Assembly (NCBI RefSeq): GCF_013334205.1
Contig: NZ_CP054424.1
Span: 2,810,001 to 2,874,000, forward strand
Length of the DNA stretch: 64,000 nucleotides
Direction: 5' to 3'
Origin: Rhodoferax sp. BAB1
Lineage (GTDB): Bacteria; Pseudomonadota; Gammaproteobacteria; Burkholderiales; Burkholderiaceae_C
The position numbers and the translations under genes were made by a program. Below the pieces are notes generated by a model. The model ran no database searches and was not told the DNA's origin. It saw nothing but the letters and a program-made list of their open reading frames with translations. Shown here in pieces: positions 1-12,499 of the stretch (position 1 is the stretch's first letter; every line of letters starts with the position of its first letter).

Positions 1-361
1 GGAACACCCCCGAGCCCACCACCAGGCCACGCAGCACTGAAGAGCCGACGTAGGCCAGGTACCAGGCCCAGTGCGACAGGGGCGTGAGCAGCAGGAAGAC
101 CAGGTTGCCCATGATCTTGCTCTGGATCAGCGAGGACGAGCTGTTGGCAAAGGCGTTCTGCAGCACGCTCATCATGACCAGGCCGGGGATCAGGAAGGCG
201 GTGTAGCCGATGCGGTCGTAGACCTTGACGTGGTCTTCCAGCACATGGCCGAAAATCAGCAGGTAGAGCACGGCTGTCAGAACCGGCGCGGCAATGGTCT
301 GGAAGCTGACCTTCCAGAAGCGCAGCACTTCCTTGTACAGCAGGGTCTGCCAACCGCTCAT
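1..361 (-). CDS. ABC-2 type transporter permease (5' part only, cut by window edge)
   Basis: Inner-membrane permease of an ABC-2 exporter. The visible 120 N-terminal residues begin MSGWQTLLYKEVLRFWK, a short cytosolic lead-in rich in basic residues, followed by hydrophobic segments around residues 22-38, 55-70 and 85-115, as in YadH/DrrB-type permeases. The ATG overlaps the stop of the upstream ATPase gene (ATGA), so the two are translationally coupled and form one transporter. Substrate is unknown. In related genomes this pair sits directly after the mla genes. The gene continues beyond base 1, so length and C-terminus cannot be judged. Confidence 0.88.
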   Translation of the reverse strand, partial: MSGWQTLLYKEVLRFWKVSFQTIAAPVLTAVLYLLIFGHVLEDHVKVYDRIGYTAFLIPGLVMMSVLQNAFANSSSSLIQSKIMGNLVFLLLTPLSHWAWYLAYVGSSVLRGLVVGSGVF

Positions 362-1275
362 TTCTTGTCTCCCATCACCTGGAGAAAGACGTCTTCCAGA
401 TCGGCCTTGGTGATCTCGACGTCGTCCACGATCACCCCGGCCTCGCGCACGGCGGCCAGGTAGGTCTCGATCTCGCGCGCGTCATGCGCCGGGAACTGCA
501 CGATGCGCCCGGTCACCCGCGCCTGTGCAGCCAGGTCGGCCGGCAACTGGCCCTCGATTTTCATGCGCAGCACATGGCTGGACGCGGTCTTGAGCAACTC
601 GCTGGTGCGTTCCAGCGCCACCACCCGGCCTGCCTTGAGCATGGCAATGCGGCCGCACAGGGCCTCGGCCTCCTCCAGGTAGTGCGTGGTCAACAGCACC
701 GTGTGGCCCTGCTTGTTCAGCCGCGAGATGAAAGCCCACAGGGTCTGGCGCAACTCCACGTCCACGCCGGCGGTGGGCTCGTCCAGCACGATGACCGGCG
801 GCTTGTGCACCAGAGCCTGGGCCACCAGCACGCGCCGCTTCATGCCGCCGGAGAGCTGGCGCATATTGGCCTGGGCCTTGTCGGCCAGGCCCAGGCTGTC
901 CAGCAGTTCGTCGATCCAGGCGTCGTTGTTCTTGACACCGAAGTAGCCGGACTGGATGCGCAGCGTCTCGCGCACATTGAAGAAGGGATCGAACACCAGC
1001 TCCTGCGGCACCACGCCCAGCAGCCTGCGCGCCTGCGCGTAGTCGGCCTGCACATCGTGGCCGAGCACGGAGACTTTGCCGCTGCTGGCACGCACCAGGC
1101 CGGCCAGGATGCTGATCAGGGTGGTCTTGCCGGCACCATTGGGCCCGAGCAGGCCAAAAAATTCGCCCTGCTCGATGTCCAGGCTGACATCGTCCAGAGC
1201 GGCGAAGGTGGCGCCCTTGGGACCGCGGGCGAGCGGGTAGTGCCGGGAGACGGACTGGAAGGAGATGGCGGGCAT
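358..1275 (-). CDS. ABC transporter ATP-binding protein (YadG-like)
   Basis: Cytosolic ATPase (305 aa) that energises the ABC-2 permease encoded next to it. Walker A GPNGAGKTT at about residues 44-52, signature LSGGM at 141-145, Walker B VIVLDEP at 161-167 and a TTHYLEEAE switch-histidine region follow in the normal order. The C-terminal 70 residues form the small extension typical of drug/nodulation-type exporters and end with a conserved DLEDVFLQVMG stretch. It lies about 40 bp after the mlaB stop, so it could be read as the tail of the mla transcript. Substrate cannot be told from sequence; E. coli YadGH is likewise uncharacterised. Confidence 0.93.
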   Translation of the reverse strand: MPAISFQSVSRHYPLARGPKGATFAALDDVSLDIEQGEFFGLLGPNGAGKTTLISILAGLVRASSGKVSVLGHDVQADYAQARRLLGVVPQELVFDPFFNVRETLRIQSGYFGVKNNDAWIDELLDSLGLADKAQANMRQLSGGMKRRVLVAQALVHKPPVIVLDEPTAGVDVELRQTLWAFISRLNKQGHTVLLTTHYLEEAEALCGRIAMLKAGRVVALERTSELLKTASSHVLRMKIEGQLPADLAAQARVTGRIVQFPAHDAREIETYLAAVREAGVIVDDVEITKADLEDVFLQVMGDKK

Positions 1276-1315
1276 GGGAACCCGCTATTTTAGGCGGTCG
1301 GGAGAGACCCCGGGT

Positions 1316-1588
1316 TCAGGCGGCCGGCAGCAGCAGTTCGGCCACCCCGTAGAGGCGGGCCAGATCGACCAGCCGGGACGAAAGGCTGCGGATTTCGAAG
1401 CCCTTGCCCAGCGCCACGCTGGCACGCCGGAATTCCAGCAGCACCGCCAGCGCCGAGGAATCGAAACGCGTGAGCGAGGCGGCATCCACCACCACCGCCG
1501 GACCGGTCTGGGACGGCAGGCCTTGCACCAGCATGCGCAGGCAGGCCGAGGCCTGCTTGTGGGTGAGTTCAGAGGGCAGGACCAGCAT
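1316..1588 (-). CDS. mlaB: STAS-domain protein MlaB
   Basis: Small cytosolic STAS-domain protein (90 aa) that in the Mla system binds the MlaF ATPase and stabilises the MlaFEDB inner-membrane complex. The STAS core is visible: a central VVVDAASLTRFDSSALAVLLEF segment with the conserved D-S-S/T-A loop, and a C-terminal helix pair. Start is 2 bp after the mlaC stop, so coupling is likely. Sequence similarity in this family is low; the call rests on size, the STAS pattern and position at the end of the mla cluster. Confidence 0.85.
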   Translation of the reverse strand: MLVLPSELTHKQASACLRMLVQGLPSQTGPAVVVDAASLTRFDSSALAVLLEFRRASVALGKGFEIRSLSSRLVDLARLYGVAELLLPAA

Positions 1589-1590
1589 GC

Positions 1591-2241
1591 TCAGGCTTTC
1601 TTGGCGTTGGCCTTGTTGCGCTCGACCAGCGAGGCGATCAGGCCGTCGATGCCCTTGGCATGGACTTCCTGGGCAAACTGGCTACGGTAGGTCTCCACCA
1701 GCCAGACGCCCATGACGTTGAGGTTGTAGATCTTCCAGCCGCGGCCTTCACCCGGTGTCTTTTCCAGGCGGTAATCGAGCTGGATGGGCTCGGGATTGCC
1801 TTTGCCCCTGACTTCCGTGCGCACCACGACTTCCTTGTCGTCGGGTGCCGCACGCATGGGCTTGGCGGTCACGGTCATGTCATTGACCTGGGCCAGGGCA
1901 CCCGCGTAGGTGCGCACCAGCAAGATCTTGTATTCCTCCTGCAGGCGCTTCTTCTGCTCAGGGCTGGCCTGGCGCCAGCCTGGGCCGACCGAGGACGCCG
2001 TCATGCGCTGAAAATTGACGTTGGGCATGATCTTGCTGTCGACCAGCGCAATGATGCGACTGACGTCGCCCGCCTTGATGGCCGGGTCGGCCTTGATGCT
2101 GTCGAGCACCTCGTTCGACAGCTTCAGGATCATGACATCGGCGCCTTCCTCGGCCGCCCAGGCGGGCGTCAGCGCCTGCGCCAGGAAAACAGCCGCGCCG
2201 GCACAGGCAGCCAGCAGGCGGTGGAAAACTCGTCTTTGCAT
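1591..2241 (-). CDS. mlaC: Periplasmic phospholipid-binding protein MlaC
   Basis: MlaC shuttles phospholipids through the periplasm between the MlaA-porin complex and the inner-membrane MlaFEDB complex. The 216 aa product starts MQRRVFHRLLAACAG, has a Sec signal peptide ending at PAWA-AEE, and carries the family pattern (a helix with AIVNSKIMPNVNFQRMTASSVG-like spacing around residues 65-90, then YRLEKTPGEGRGWKIYNLNVMGVWLVETYRSQF-like strands). The start chosen at 2241 has GGAG nine bases upstream; the open frame extends further but would place the signal peptide internally. A 95-bp gap separates it from mlaA. Confidence 0.92.
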   Translation of the reverse strand: MQRRVFHRLLAACAGAAVFLAQALTPAWAAEEGADVMILKLSNEVLDSIKADPAIKAGDVSRIIALVDSKIMPNVNFQRMTASSVGPGWRQASPEQKKRLQEEYKILLVRTYAGALAQVNDMTVTAKPMRAAPDDKEVVVRTEVRGKGNPEPIQLDYRLEKTPGEGRGWKIYNLNVMGVWLVETYRSQFAQEVHAKGIDGLIASLVERNKANAKKA

Positions 2242-2336
2242 GGTGTAACACTCCAGAACACTGGCCATGTGCCGGCCGGATGCCGACCCATTCCTCATCA
2301 CCTTAACGCCTGCCGTCTGCAACCAGCCGACAGGGC

Positions 2337-3095
2337 TCACCTGGCGGGCTCCTTCTCGTCGGGCGCCTCATCTTCGATCATCGGTTCCTCCGGGGGTTCC
2401 CCGTCATAAACGAGATTGCGCCGGTGCTGCAGATAGGCATCGCGCAGGAAAGTATATTTGTCCAGCGCAGCCTCTTCAAGCAAGCCCTCCTGCTTCAGCA
2501 GGCGCGCGCGCCTGTGCACCACACGGACACCGGCCAGCGTGTTGCGCGTGGGCACATCCTCGATATAGCTCACGATGTCTCCGCGCCACTCCGCCGGCAG
2601 GGCCGCCGTGTCGCGCACCGTGGAGGGCCCCAGCAGGGGCAGCACCACATAAGGCCCGGCCCCCACGCCCCAATAGCCCAGGGTCTGCCCGAAATCCTCG
2701 TTGTGCCGCGGGATCTGCATTTCGCTGGCCACGTCCAGCACGCCGCCGATGCCGAAAAAGGTGTTGACCCAGAAACGGGTGAAGCTTTCGCCGGCCACCT
2801 GCCCCTTCAGTTGCAGGACGCCGTTGAGCGTGGTCCACGCATCTTCCAGGTTGCCGAAAAAATTGCCGACACCCTTGCGCAGCATCTCCGGCACCGACTC
2901 CTGGTAGACCGTGGCCACGGGCTTGAGCACGGCGCGGTCGAGCGTGTCGTTGAACTGGTAGACACCGCGGTTCCAGGGCTCGAGCGGGTCAGCGGGATTG
3001 GCCTGCGGACCGGTGGCGCAACCGGCCAGTAGCAGGGCCAGGGCCAGTATCAGCAGGCGCAACGGCCGCAAGTGCAAGGCTGCGGCCCCCCTCAT
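2337..3095 (-). CDS. mlaA: MlaA/VacJ outer-membrane lipoprotein
   Basis: Outer-membrane lipoprotein that removes misplaced phospholipid from the outer leaflet. 252 aa with a lipoprotein signal peptide and lipobox LLAGC (lipidated Cys26), followed by the VacJ hallmark DPLEPWNRGVYQFNDTLD and the later GVGAGPYVVLPLLGPSTVRD segment. Its ATG overlaps the mlaD stop (ATGA). In E. coli mlaA is unlinked; here it sits between mlaD and mlaC, a layout common in betaproteobacteria, so all compartments of the pathway are encoded by one operon. Length is normal. Confidence 0.95.
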   Translation of the reverse strand: MRGAAALHLRPLRLLILALALLLAGCATGPQANPADPLEPWNRGVYQFNDTLDRAVLKPVATVYQESVPEMLRKGVGNFFGNLEDAWTTLNGVLQLKGQVAGESFTRFWVNTFFGIGGVLDVASEMQIPRHNEDFGQTLGYWGVGAGPYVVLPLLGPSTVRDTAALPAEWRGDIVSYIEDVPTRNTLAGVRVVHRRARLLKQEGLLEEAALDKYTFLRDAYLQHRRNLVYDGEPPEEPMIEDEAPDEKEPAR

Positions 3096-3577
3096 TTCTT
3101 GGCCGCGTTCGGCCCAGCGCCCTCAGCCGACTTGTTGTAGATGAATTGGCCGATCAGGTTTTCCAGCACGATGGCGGACTGGGTGGAGGTGATCACGTCG
3201 CCGGCCACCAAGACCTTTTCCTCGGCACCGGCTTCTACACCGATGTACTGGTCACCCAGCAGGCCGCTGGTCAGGATCTTGAGCGAGCTGTCCTTGGGGA
3301 ACTTGTAGCGACTCTCCAGGGCCAGGATCACCCGCGCCTGGAAGGTCTTGTCATCGAAGCTGATGGCCTCGACCCGACCGACGACCACACCGCCGCTGCG
3401 CACGGCCGACTTGGGCTTGAGGCCGCCGATATTGTCGAAGCGCGCTTCGACCCGGTAGGTGCTCTGGAAGCTCAGGCTGAGCAGATTGGCCGCCTGCAGT
3501 GCCAGGAACAGGATGGCGACGGCACCGATCAGGACAAACAGACCGACCCAGAGATCATTTCTTGAGCGTTGCACCAC
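3092..3577 (-). CDS. mlaD: MCE-domain protein MlaD
   Basis: Inner-membrane-anchored MCE protein that forms a hexameric ring on the MlaE permease and receives lipid from MlaC. 161 aa: short cytosolic N-terminus (MVQRSRNDLWVG), one membrane helix at about residues 10-30, then an MCE domain with the conserved YRVEARFDNIGGLKPKSAV start and GVVVGRV turn, and a short hydrophobic C-terminal helix. Length fits the single-MCE subfamily. It begins 7 bp after the mlaE stop. Confidence 0.95.
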   Translation of the reverse strand: MVQRSRNDLWVGLFVLIGAVAILFLALQAANLLSLSFQSTYRVEARFDNIGGLKPKSAVRSGGVVVGRVEAISFDDKTFQARVILALESRYKFPKDSSLKILTSGLLGDQYIGVEAGAEEKVLVAGDVITSTQSAIVLENLIGQFIYNKSAEGAGPNAAKK

Positions 3578-3584
3578 ACTCTCC

Positions 3585-4367
3585 TCAAATCGTAAACATC
3601 ATGGCGGTCAGGATGAAATCCAGACCCAGAACTGCCAGCGAGGCCATCACCACCGTCCGCGTGGTGGCACTCGCTACCCCTTCAGGCGTGGCCTGCGCCT
3701 CATAACCTTGCAGCAAGGCGACAAAGGTGACCGTGAAACCGAACACGATGCTCTTGACGACACCGTTGCCCACGTCCTGCCAGACATCCACACCACCCTG
3801 CATCTGGCTCCAGAAAGCGCCGGGGTCGATGCCGATCATGACCACGCCGACCAGCCAGCCCCCCATCACACCCACTGCGCTGAAGACGGCAGCCAGCAGG
3901 GGCATGGCGATCACGCCCCCCCAGAATCGCGGCGCCAGAATGCGGCGGATCGGATCCACCGCCATCATCTCCATGGCGCTCAGTTGCTCACCGGCCTTCA
4001 TCAGGCCGATCTCGGCCGTCAGCGACGTGCCGGCCCGCCCGGCAAACAGCAGGGCGGCCACCACGGGGCCGAGTTCACGCACCAGGCTCAGCGCCACCAT
4101 CTGGCCCAGGGCCTCGTCCGAGCCGAAGTCCACAAGGATGTAATAACCCTGCAGGCCCAGCACGAAACCGACGAACAGGCCCGAGACCACGATGATGGCC
4201 AGCGAGTGGTTGCCCAGCAGGTGCACCTGGTCACGCACCAGGCTGAAACGCTTAAAGGTGGGGCCCGCCAGCTGCAGCAGACGCAGGAAAAGCCGAGCGG
4301 CGTAACCCATGTCACCCAGCTTGCGGCGCACGGCATACCCCACGTCCGATGGTCGCCACCAGCTCAT
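3585..4367 (-). CDS. mlaE: Phospholipid ABC transporter permease MlaE
   Basis: Integral membrane permease (260 aa, DUF140/MlaE family) of the MlaFEDB complex. About five hydrophobic segments are visible, plus the family loop GEQLSAMEMMAVDPIRRILAPR around residues 135-157, which contacts the ATPase. The ATG overlaps the mlaF stop by 4 bp. N-terminal amphipathic helix (RLFLRLLQLAGPTFKRF) matches the interfacial helix of the family. No odd feature seen. Confidence 0.95.
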   Translation of the reverse strand: MSWWRPSDVGYAVRRKLGDMGYAARLFLRLLQLAGPTFKRFSLVRDQVHLLGNHSLAIIVVSGLFVGFVLGLQGYYILVDFGSDEALGQMVALSLVRELGPVVAALLFAGRAGTSLTAEIGLMKAGEQLSAMEMMAVDPIRRILAPRFWGGVIAMPLLAAVFSAVGVMGGWLVGVVMIGIDPGAFWSQMQGGVDVWQDVGNGVVKSIVFGFTVTFVALLQGYEAQATPEGVASATTRTVVMASLAVLGLDFILTAMMFTI

Positions 4368-5179
4368 GCGGCCTCCCCGCCAAAATCCTGCTGTACCGTC
4401 GGGCCCGGGTAGTGGAAATGCACCGGCCCTTCGGCCCGGGCCTGCACGAACTGCTGTACCAACGGATCGGTGGATCGCTTCACCTCATCGGGCGTGCCCT
4501 GGGCTGCAATGCCGCCATTGGCCAGGATCACCACCTTGTCGGCAATCTGGAAGGTTTCCTCCAGATCGTGCGAGACGACGATGCTGGTGATGCCCAGGCT
4601 GTCGTTGAGCCGGCGGATGAGCTGGGCCGCCGTCCCCAGGGAGATTGGGTCCAGGCCGGCGAAGGGCTCGTCGTACATCACCAGCTCGGGGTCCAGCACG
4701 ATGGCGCGTGCCAGCGCGACGCGCCGTGCCATGCCGCCGGACACCTCGCTGGGCATCAGGTCACGCGCACCGCGCAGACCGACGGCATTGAGCTTCATCA
4801 GCACGACATCACGCAGCAGCTCTTCGGTCAGATCGGTATGTTCACGCAGCGGAAAGGCGACGTTCTCCAGGACGCTGAGGTCGGCAAACAAGGCGCCGAA
4901 CTGGAACAGCATGCCCATGCGACGTCGCGCCACGTAGAGCTGCTGCGGATCCATGCGCGTCACGTCCTCACCATCGAACAGCACCTCGCCCTCCTGGGCG
5001 CGGTTCTGCCCACCGATCAGGCGCAGGACGGTGGTCTTGCCGCCACCGGAGGCGCCCATCAGGGCGGTGACCTTGCCACGCGGAACGCTCAGGCTGACCT
5101 TGTCCAGAATGACACGGTCACTGTAGCCAAAGGTGACGTTACGCAGCTCGACCAGGGAGGTATCTGATGATGCAGCCAT
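4364..5179 (-). CDS. mlaF: Phospholipid ABC transporter ATPase MlaF
   Basis: ATPase of the Mla lipid transporter, 271 aa from the ATG at 5179. Walker A GASGGGKTT at residues 42-50, signature VSGGM at 146-150 and Walker B ELVMYDEP at 165-172 are intact, with the SHDLEETFQIAD switch region later. It is first in the cluster mlaF-E-D-A-C-B. The frame is open up to 5281, but that extension runs through a terminator-like hairpin and a non-conserved sequence, so the short form is preferred. There is no clear Shine-Dalgarno in the five T residues between hairpin and ATG, which is unusual. Confidence 0.93.
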   Translation of the reverse strand: MAASSDTSLVELRNVTFGYSDRVILDKVSLSVPRGKVTALMGASGGGKTTVLRLIGGQNRAQEGEVLFDGEDVTRMDPQQLYVARRRMGMLFQFGALFADLSVLENVAFPLREHTDLTEELLRDVVLMKLNAVGLRGARDLMPSEVSGGMARRVALARAIVLDPELVMYDEPFAGLDPISLGTAAQLIRRLNDSLGITSIVVSHDLEETFQIADKVVILANGGIAAQGTPDEVKRSTDPLVQQFVQARAEGPVHFHYPGPTVQQDFGGEAA

Positions 5180-5214
5180 AAAAATGCAAAAGCCGGCTTG
5201 TTCCGGCTCTTGCA
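5180..5214 (-). terminator. Intrinsic terminator abutting mlaF start
   Basis: On the minus strand AGCCGG-aacaag-CCGGCT forms a 6-bp GC stem extended past one mismatch by TGCAA/TTGCA, followed by TTTTT and then immediately the mlaF ATG. It fits the end of the gltBD transcript, but lies only five bases before the next start codon. Confidence 0.75.
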
Positions 5215-5234
5215 TCATACGGCAAAGTACTGTG

Positions 5235-5309
5235 TCAGCGCGCCAGGGTGCTGGCCCCCATGAGGAATTCGTCAAGCGCACGCGCAGCCCGGCGACCCTC
5301 GCGCATGGC
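5235..5309 (-). pseudogene. Degenerate second copy of the gltD 3' end
   Basis: Read on the minus strand this 75-bp stretch encodes AMREGRRAARALDEFLMGAS-TLAR followed by TGA. The true GltD C-terminus is [24 protein letters not shown] with its stop at 5364. About 17 of 24 residues match with no gap, and both copies end at the same position after the arginine. There is no start codon with a plausible gene around it. I read it as the remnant of a duplicated or displaced gltD 3' end; the terminator at 5180-5214 lies just behind it. Confidence 0.7.
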
Positions 5310-5343
5310 GAGCGAACAGCCCGCCATTCCTGTTGCGCCCATC

Positions 5344-5440
5344 GGGCGATTCGTGAAGGCCGCCTAGCGCGGAAGGCTGCTGCTACCCATCAGAAACTCA
5401 TCGACGGCCCGGGCAGCCTGGCGGCCTTCCCGAATCGCCC
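5344..5440. repeat. 20-bp inverted repeat spanning the gltD stop codon
   Basis: Bases 5344-5363 and 5421-5440 are reverse complements at 19 of 20 positions (arm GGGCGATTCGKGAAGGCCGC). One arm codes for the GltD motif AIREGR, the other lies just past the stop codon. The 57-bp spacer holds the last codons of gltD. Confidence 0.85.
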
Positions 5441-6830
5441 AGACGACCAGGCTCTGGCCGCGGCGAATATCGCCGGCGGCAAAGACCTTGGGGGCGCTGG
5501 TGACATAACCACCCTGGAAGTCCGTGCTGGCCTTGGCGTTGCCACGGCCGTCCTTGCTCACGCCGAAAGCGTCCAGGACGGTCGCCACCGGGCTCACGAA
5601 ACCCATGGCCAGCAGCACGAGGTCGGCCTTGTATTCCTTCTCGGTGCCGGGAATCTCGACGAACTTGCCGTCCTTGAACTCGACGTGCACGGTCTTCAGG
5701 CCCGTGACCTTGCCGTTCTTGCCGATGAATTCCTTGGTCGAGACGGCGAACTCGCGCGCGCAACCCTCTTCGTGGCTGGAACTGGTGCGCAGCTTGAGCG
5801 GCCAGTAGGGCCAGACCAGGGGCTTGTTCTCCTGCTCGGGCGGCTGCGGCATCACTTCGAACTGGGTCACACTGGCCGCGCCATGGCGGTTGCTGGTACC
5901 CACGCAGTCGGAGCCGGTGTCACCGCCGCCGATCACGATGACGTGTTTGCCCGTGGCCATGATCTGGTCCTTGACCTTGCCGCCAGCGTTGACACGGTTC
6001 TGCATGGGCAGGAACTCCATGGCGAAATGGATGCCATCGAGGTCACGTCCCGGCACCGGCAGATCGCGCGACTGCTCGGCACCGCCAGCCAACACGACGG
6101 CGTCGAAGTCCTTCTGCAGTTGTGCCGGGCTGACGGTTTCCTTGGCCCAGTTGGTCACCTTGGAATCCTTGGGCAGTTCGCCGACCATGACATTGGTCTT
6201 GAACACCACACCCTCGGCTTCCATCTGCTTCACCCGGCGGTCGATATGTGACTTGTCGAACTTGAAGTCCGGGATTCCGAAGCGCAGCAGGCCACCGATG
6301 GTGTCGTTCTTCTCGAACACGGTCACGGCGTGGCCGGCACGTGCCAGCTGTTGGGCCGCGGCCATGCCGGCCGGGCCGGAACCCACCACGGCAACCTTCT
6401 TGCCGGTCTTCACGGCGGCCGGCTGCGGCTTGACCCAACCCTGCGCCCAGGCCTTGTCGATGATGGCGTGCTCGATCGACTTGATGCCCACGGCATCGTT
6501 GTTGATGTTGAGCGTGCAAGCTGCCTCGCAAGGCGCCGGGCAGACACGGCCGGTGAAATCCGGGAAGTTGTTGGTCGAGTGCAGCACCTCGATCGCGTTC
6601 TTCCAGTCGCCCTGGTAAACCAAGTCGTTGAAGTCCGGGATGATGTTGTTGACGGGGCAACCACTGTTGCAGAAGGGCGTGCCGCAGTCCATGCAGCGCG
6701 CACCCTGCACCTTGGCCTGCTCATCGCTGAGGCCGATCACGAATTCCTTGTAGGTCTTGACGCGCTTCGCCACGGGCTCGTAGCCCTCCTCGATGCGCTC
6801 GTACTCCATGAAGCCAGTGACTTTTCCCAT
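5364..6830 (-). CDS. gltD: Glutamate synthase (NADPH) small subunit
   Basis: Beta subunit of glutamate synthase (488 aa). It takes electrons from NADPH through FAD and Fe-S centres to GltB, where glutamine and 2-oxoglutarate give two glutamates. N-terminal Fe-S region with CMDCGTPFC and CPAPCEAAC cysteine clusters (about residues 47-110), then FAD motif [17 protein letters not shown] near residue 150 and NADPH motif [11 protein letters not shown] near residue 300. The C-terminal [20 protein letters not shown] closes the second FAD site. It follows gltB by 23 bp. The 3' end has duplicated sequence beyond the stop. Confidence 0.97.
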   Translation of the reverse strand: MGKVTGFMEYERIEEGYEPVAKRVKTYKEFVIGLSDEQAKVQGARCMDCGTPFCNSGCPVNNIIPDFNDLVYQGDWKNAIEVLHSTNNFPDFTGRVCPAPCEAACTLNINNDAVGIKSIEHAIIDKAWAQGWVKPQPAAVKTGKKVAVVGSGPAGMAAAQQLARAGHAVTVFEKNDTIGGLLRFGIPDFKFDKSHIDRRVKQMEAEGVVFKTNVMVGELPKDSKVTNWAKETVSPAQLQKDFDAVVLAGGAEQSRDLPVPGRDLDGIHFAMEFLPMQNRVNAGGKVKDQIMATGKHVIVIGGGDTGSDCVGTSNRHGAASVTQFEVMPQPPEQENKPLVWPYWPLKLRTSSSHEEGCAREFAVSTKEFIGKNGKVTGLKTVHVEFKDGKFVEIPGTEKEYKADLVLLAMGFVSPVATVLDAFGVSKDGRGNAKASTDFQGGYVTSAPKVFAAGDIRRGQSLVVWAIREGRQAARAVDEFLMGSSSLPR

Positions 6831-6853
6831 GATTCTTTCCTTCGTCCTTCTTC

Positions 6854-11575
<4,722 letters not shown>

Positions 11576-11751
11576 GGCGCACTCCTAAATATTTCGCAGG
11601 GGTCGTAAGCATAGTGCAGCGCAACAATATTTCCAAGAAAAATAATAGGGGTCAGATTCTTATTATTTTTTGAATTTTTAACTCACCAGATAATTAGGGA
11701 CAGATAATAAAGACTAGCGAGAAGCTGTGACAGGCCTTCCACCTCCGGCAC

Positions 11752-12450
11752 TCAAACCGCGGCCGATTTGGAAACTGGCCGCCCCGCACGGGATTTGCTG
11801 AGTCGGCGCGGTGTTTTTTTCTGAAGTTCCTCCACGAAGGCCGGACTGCCAAGCGCCCAACCCTTGAGCACGGATTCGGTCAAGGCCTGCTGCTGGGACA
11901 AAGACAGCCCTTCCTGCACCAGGCGCGTGTAAGCCGCCTCCCGAGCAAAGGGGGTATTGCCCAAACCCCAATACAGCGGATGTGGCGTGACCAGACGATC
12001 ACCTCGCAAGCCGGCGTAATGGGCGTGGCTGGACCAGGGATAGTCGCGCGCCTGCCCCACCAGCCCGGCGCGCACCGGATTGAGATCGATGTAGGTCATG
12101 CAAGCCAGCAGATAGGTCTCGGCCTCGATCAGCGTGGATTTATAGCGACCTTCCCAGAGCGTGCCCGTACGGCCGTGGCGGTCGTTGAAGTAGCGCACAT
12201 AACGGCGTCCGATGGCCTGCATCAGGCGGGACAGGCCGTCTGCCGTCCGGGGCGTCAGCAGCAGATGAAAATGGTTGTCCATCAGCACATAGGCGTGGAC
12301 GGCGACCTCACACAGCTGCGCATGGGACTCCAGCAAGTCCAGCATCTGAAGCCGGTCCTGATCCGACAGAAAGATGGCCTGCCCGTTGTTGCCCCGCTGG
12401 ACAACGTGGTGCGGATAGGCGGCGATGCTGAGTCGGGAGAGACGGGCCAT
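11752..12450 (-). CDS. REP-associated tyrosine transposase (Y1_Tnp/IS200-like family)
   Basis: 232 aa HUH-type nuclease. It opens ARLSRLSIAAYPHHVVQRG, the classic RAYT start, has the metal-binding HUH motif in LMDNHFHLLLTP, a YFNDRHGRTGTLWEGRYKS segment and the diagnostic YIDLNPVRAGLV. RAYTs are usually domesticated single-copy proteins that nick REP hairpins. The start at 12450 is chosen because the conserved N-terminus begins there; the longer frame runs into a palindrome. The basic, low-complexity C-terminus (KKTPRRLSKSRAGRPVSKSAAV) may bind DNA. All motifs appear intact. Confidence 0.92.
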   Translation of the reverse strand: MARLSRLSIAAYPHHVVQRGNNGQAIFLSDQDRLQMLDLLESHAQLCEVAVHAYVLMDNHFHLLLTPRTADGLSRLMQAIGRRYVRYFNDRHGRTGTLWEGRYKSTLIEAETYLLACMTYIDLNPVRAGLVGQARDYPWSSHAHYAGLRGDRLVTPHPLYWGLGNTPFAREAAYTRLVQEGLSLSQQQALTESVLKGWALGSPAFVEELQKKTPRRLSKSRAGRPVSKSAAV

Positions 12451-12480
12451 GATGCTGCGACGTGGTGATCGCAGCATCAT
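12449..12480. repeat. Perfect 12-bp hairpin at the RAYT start codon
   Basis: ATGATGCTGCGA (12449-12460) and TCGCAGCATCAT (12469-12480) are perfect reverse complements separated by CGTGGTGA. The hairpin covers the transposase ATG and its ribosome-binding region. It resembles a REP-type substrate or a translational lock. Confidence 0.85.
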
Positions 12481-12499
12481 AGATTGCATCTGGCCCCGA

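Noticed and set aside
5180..5281. Longer MlaF N-terminus from 5281
   Set aside because: Would translate through a terminator hairpin and a gltD remnant; the family begins near the chosen ATG.
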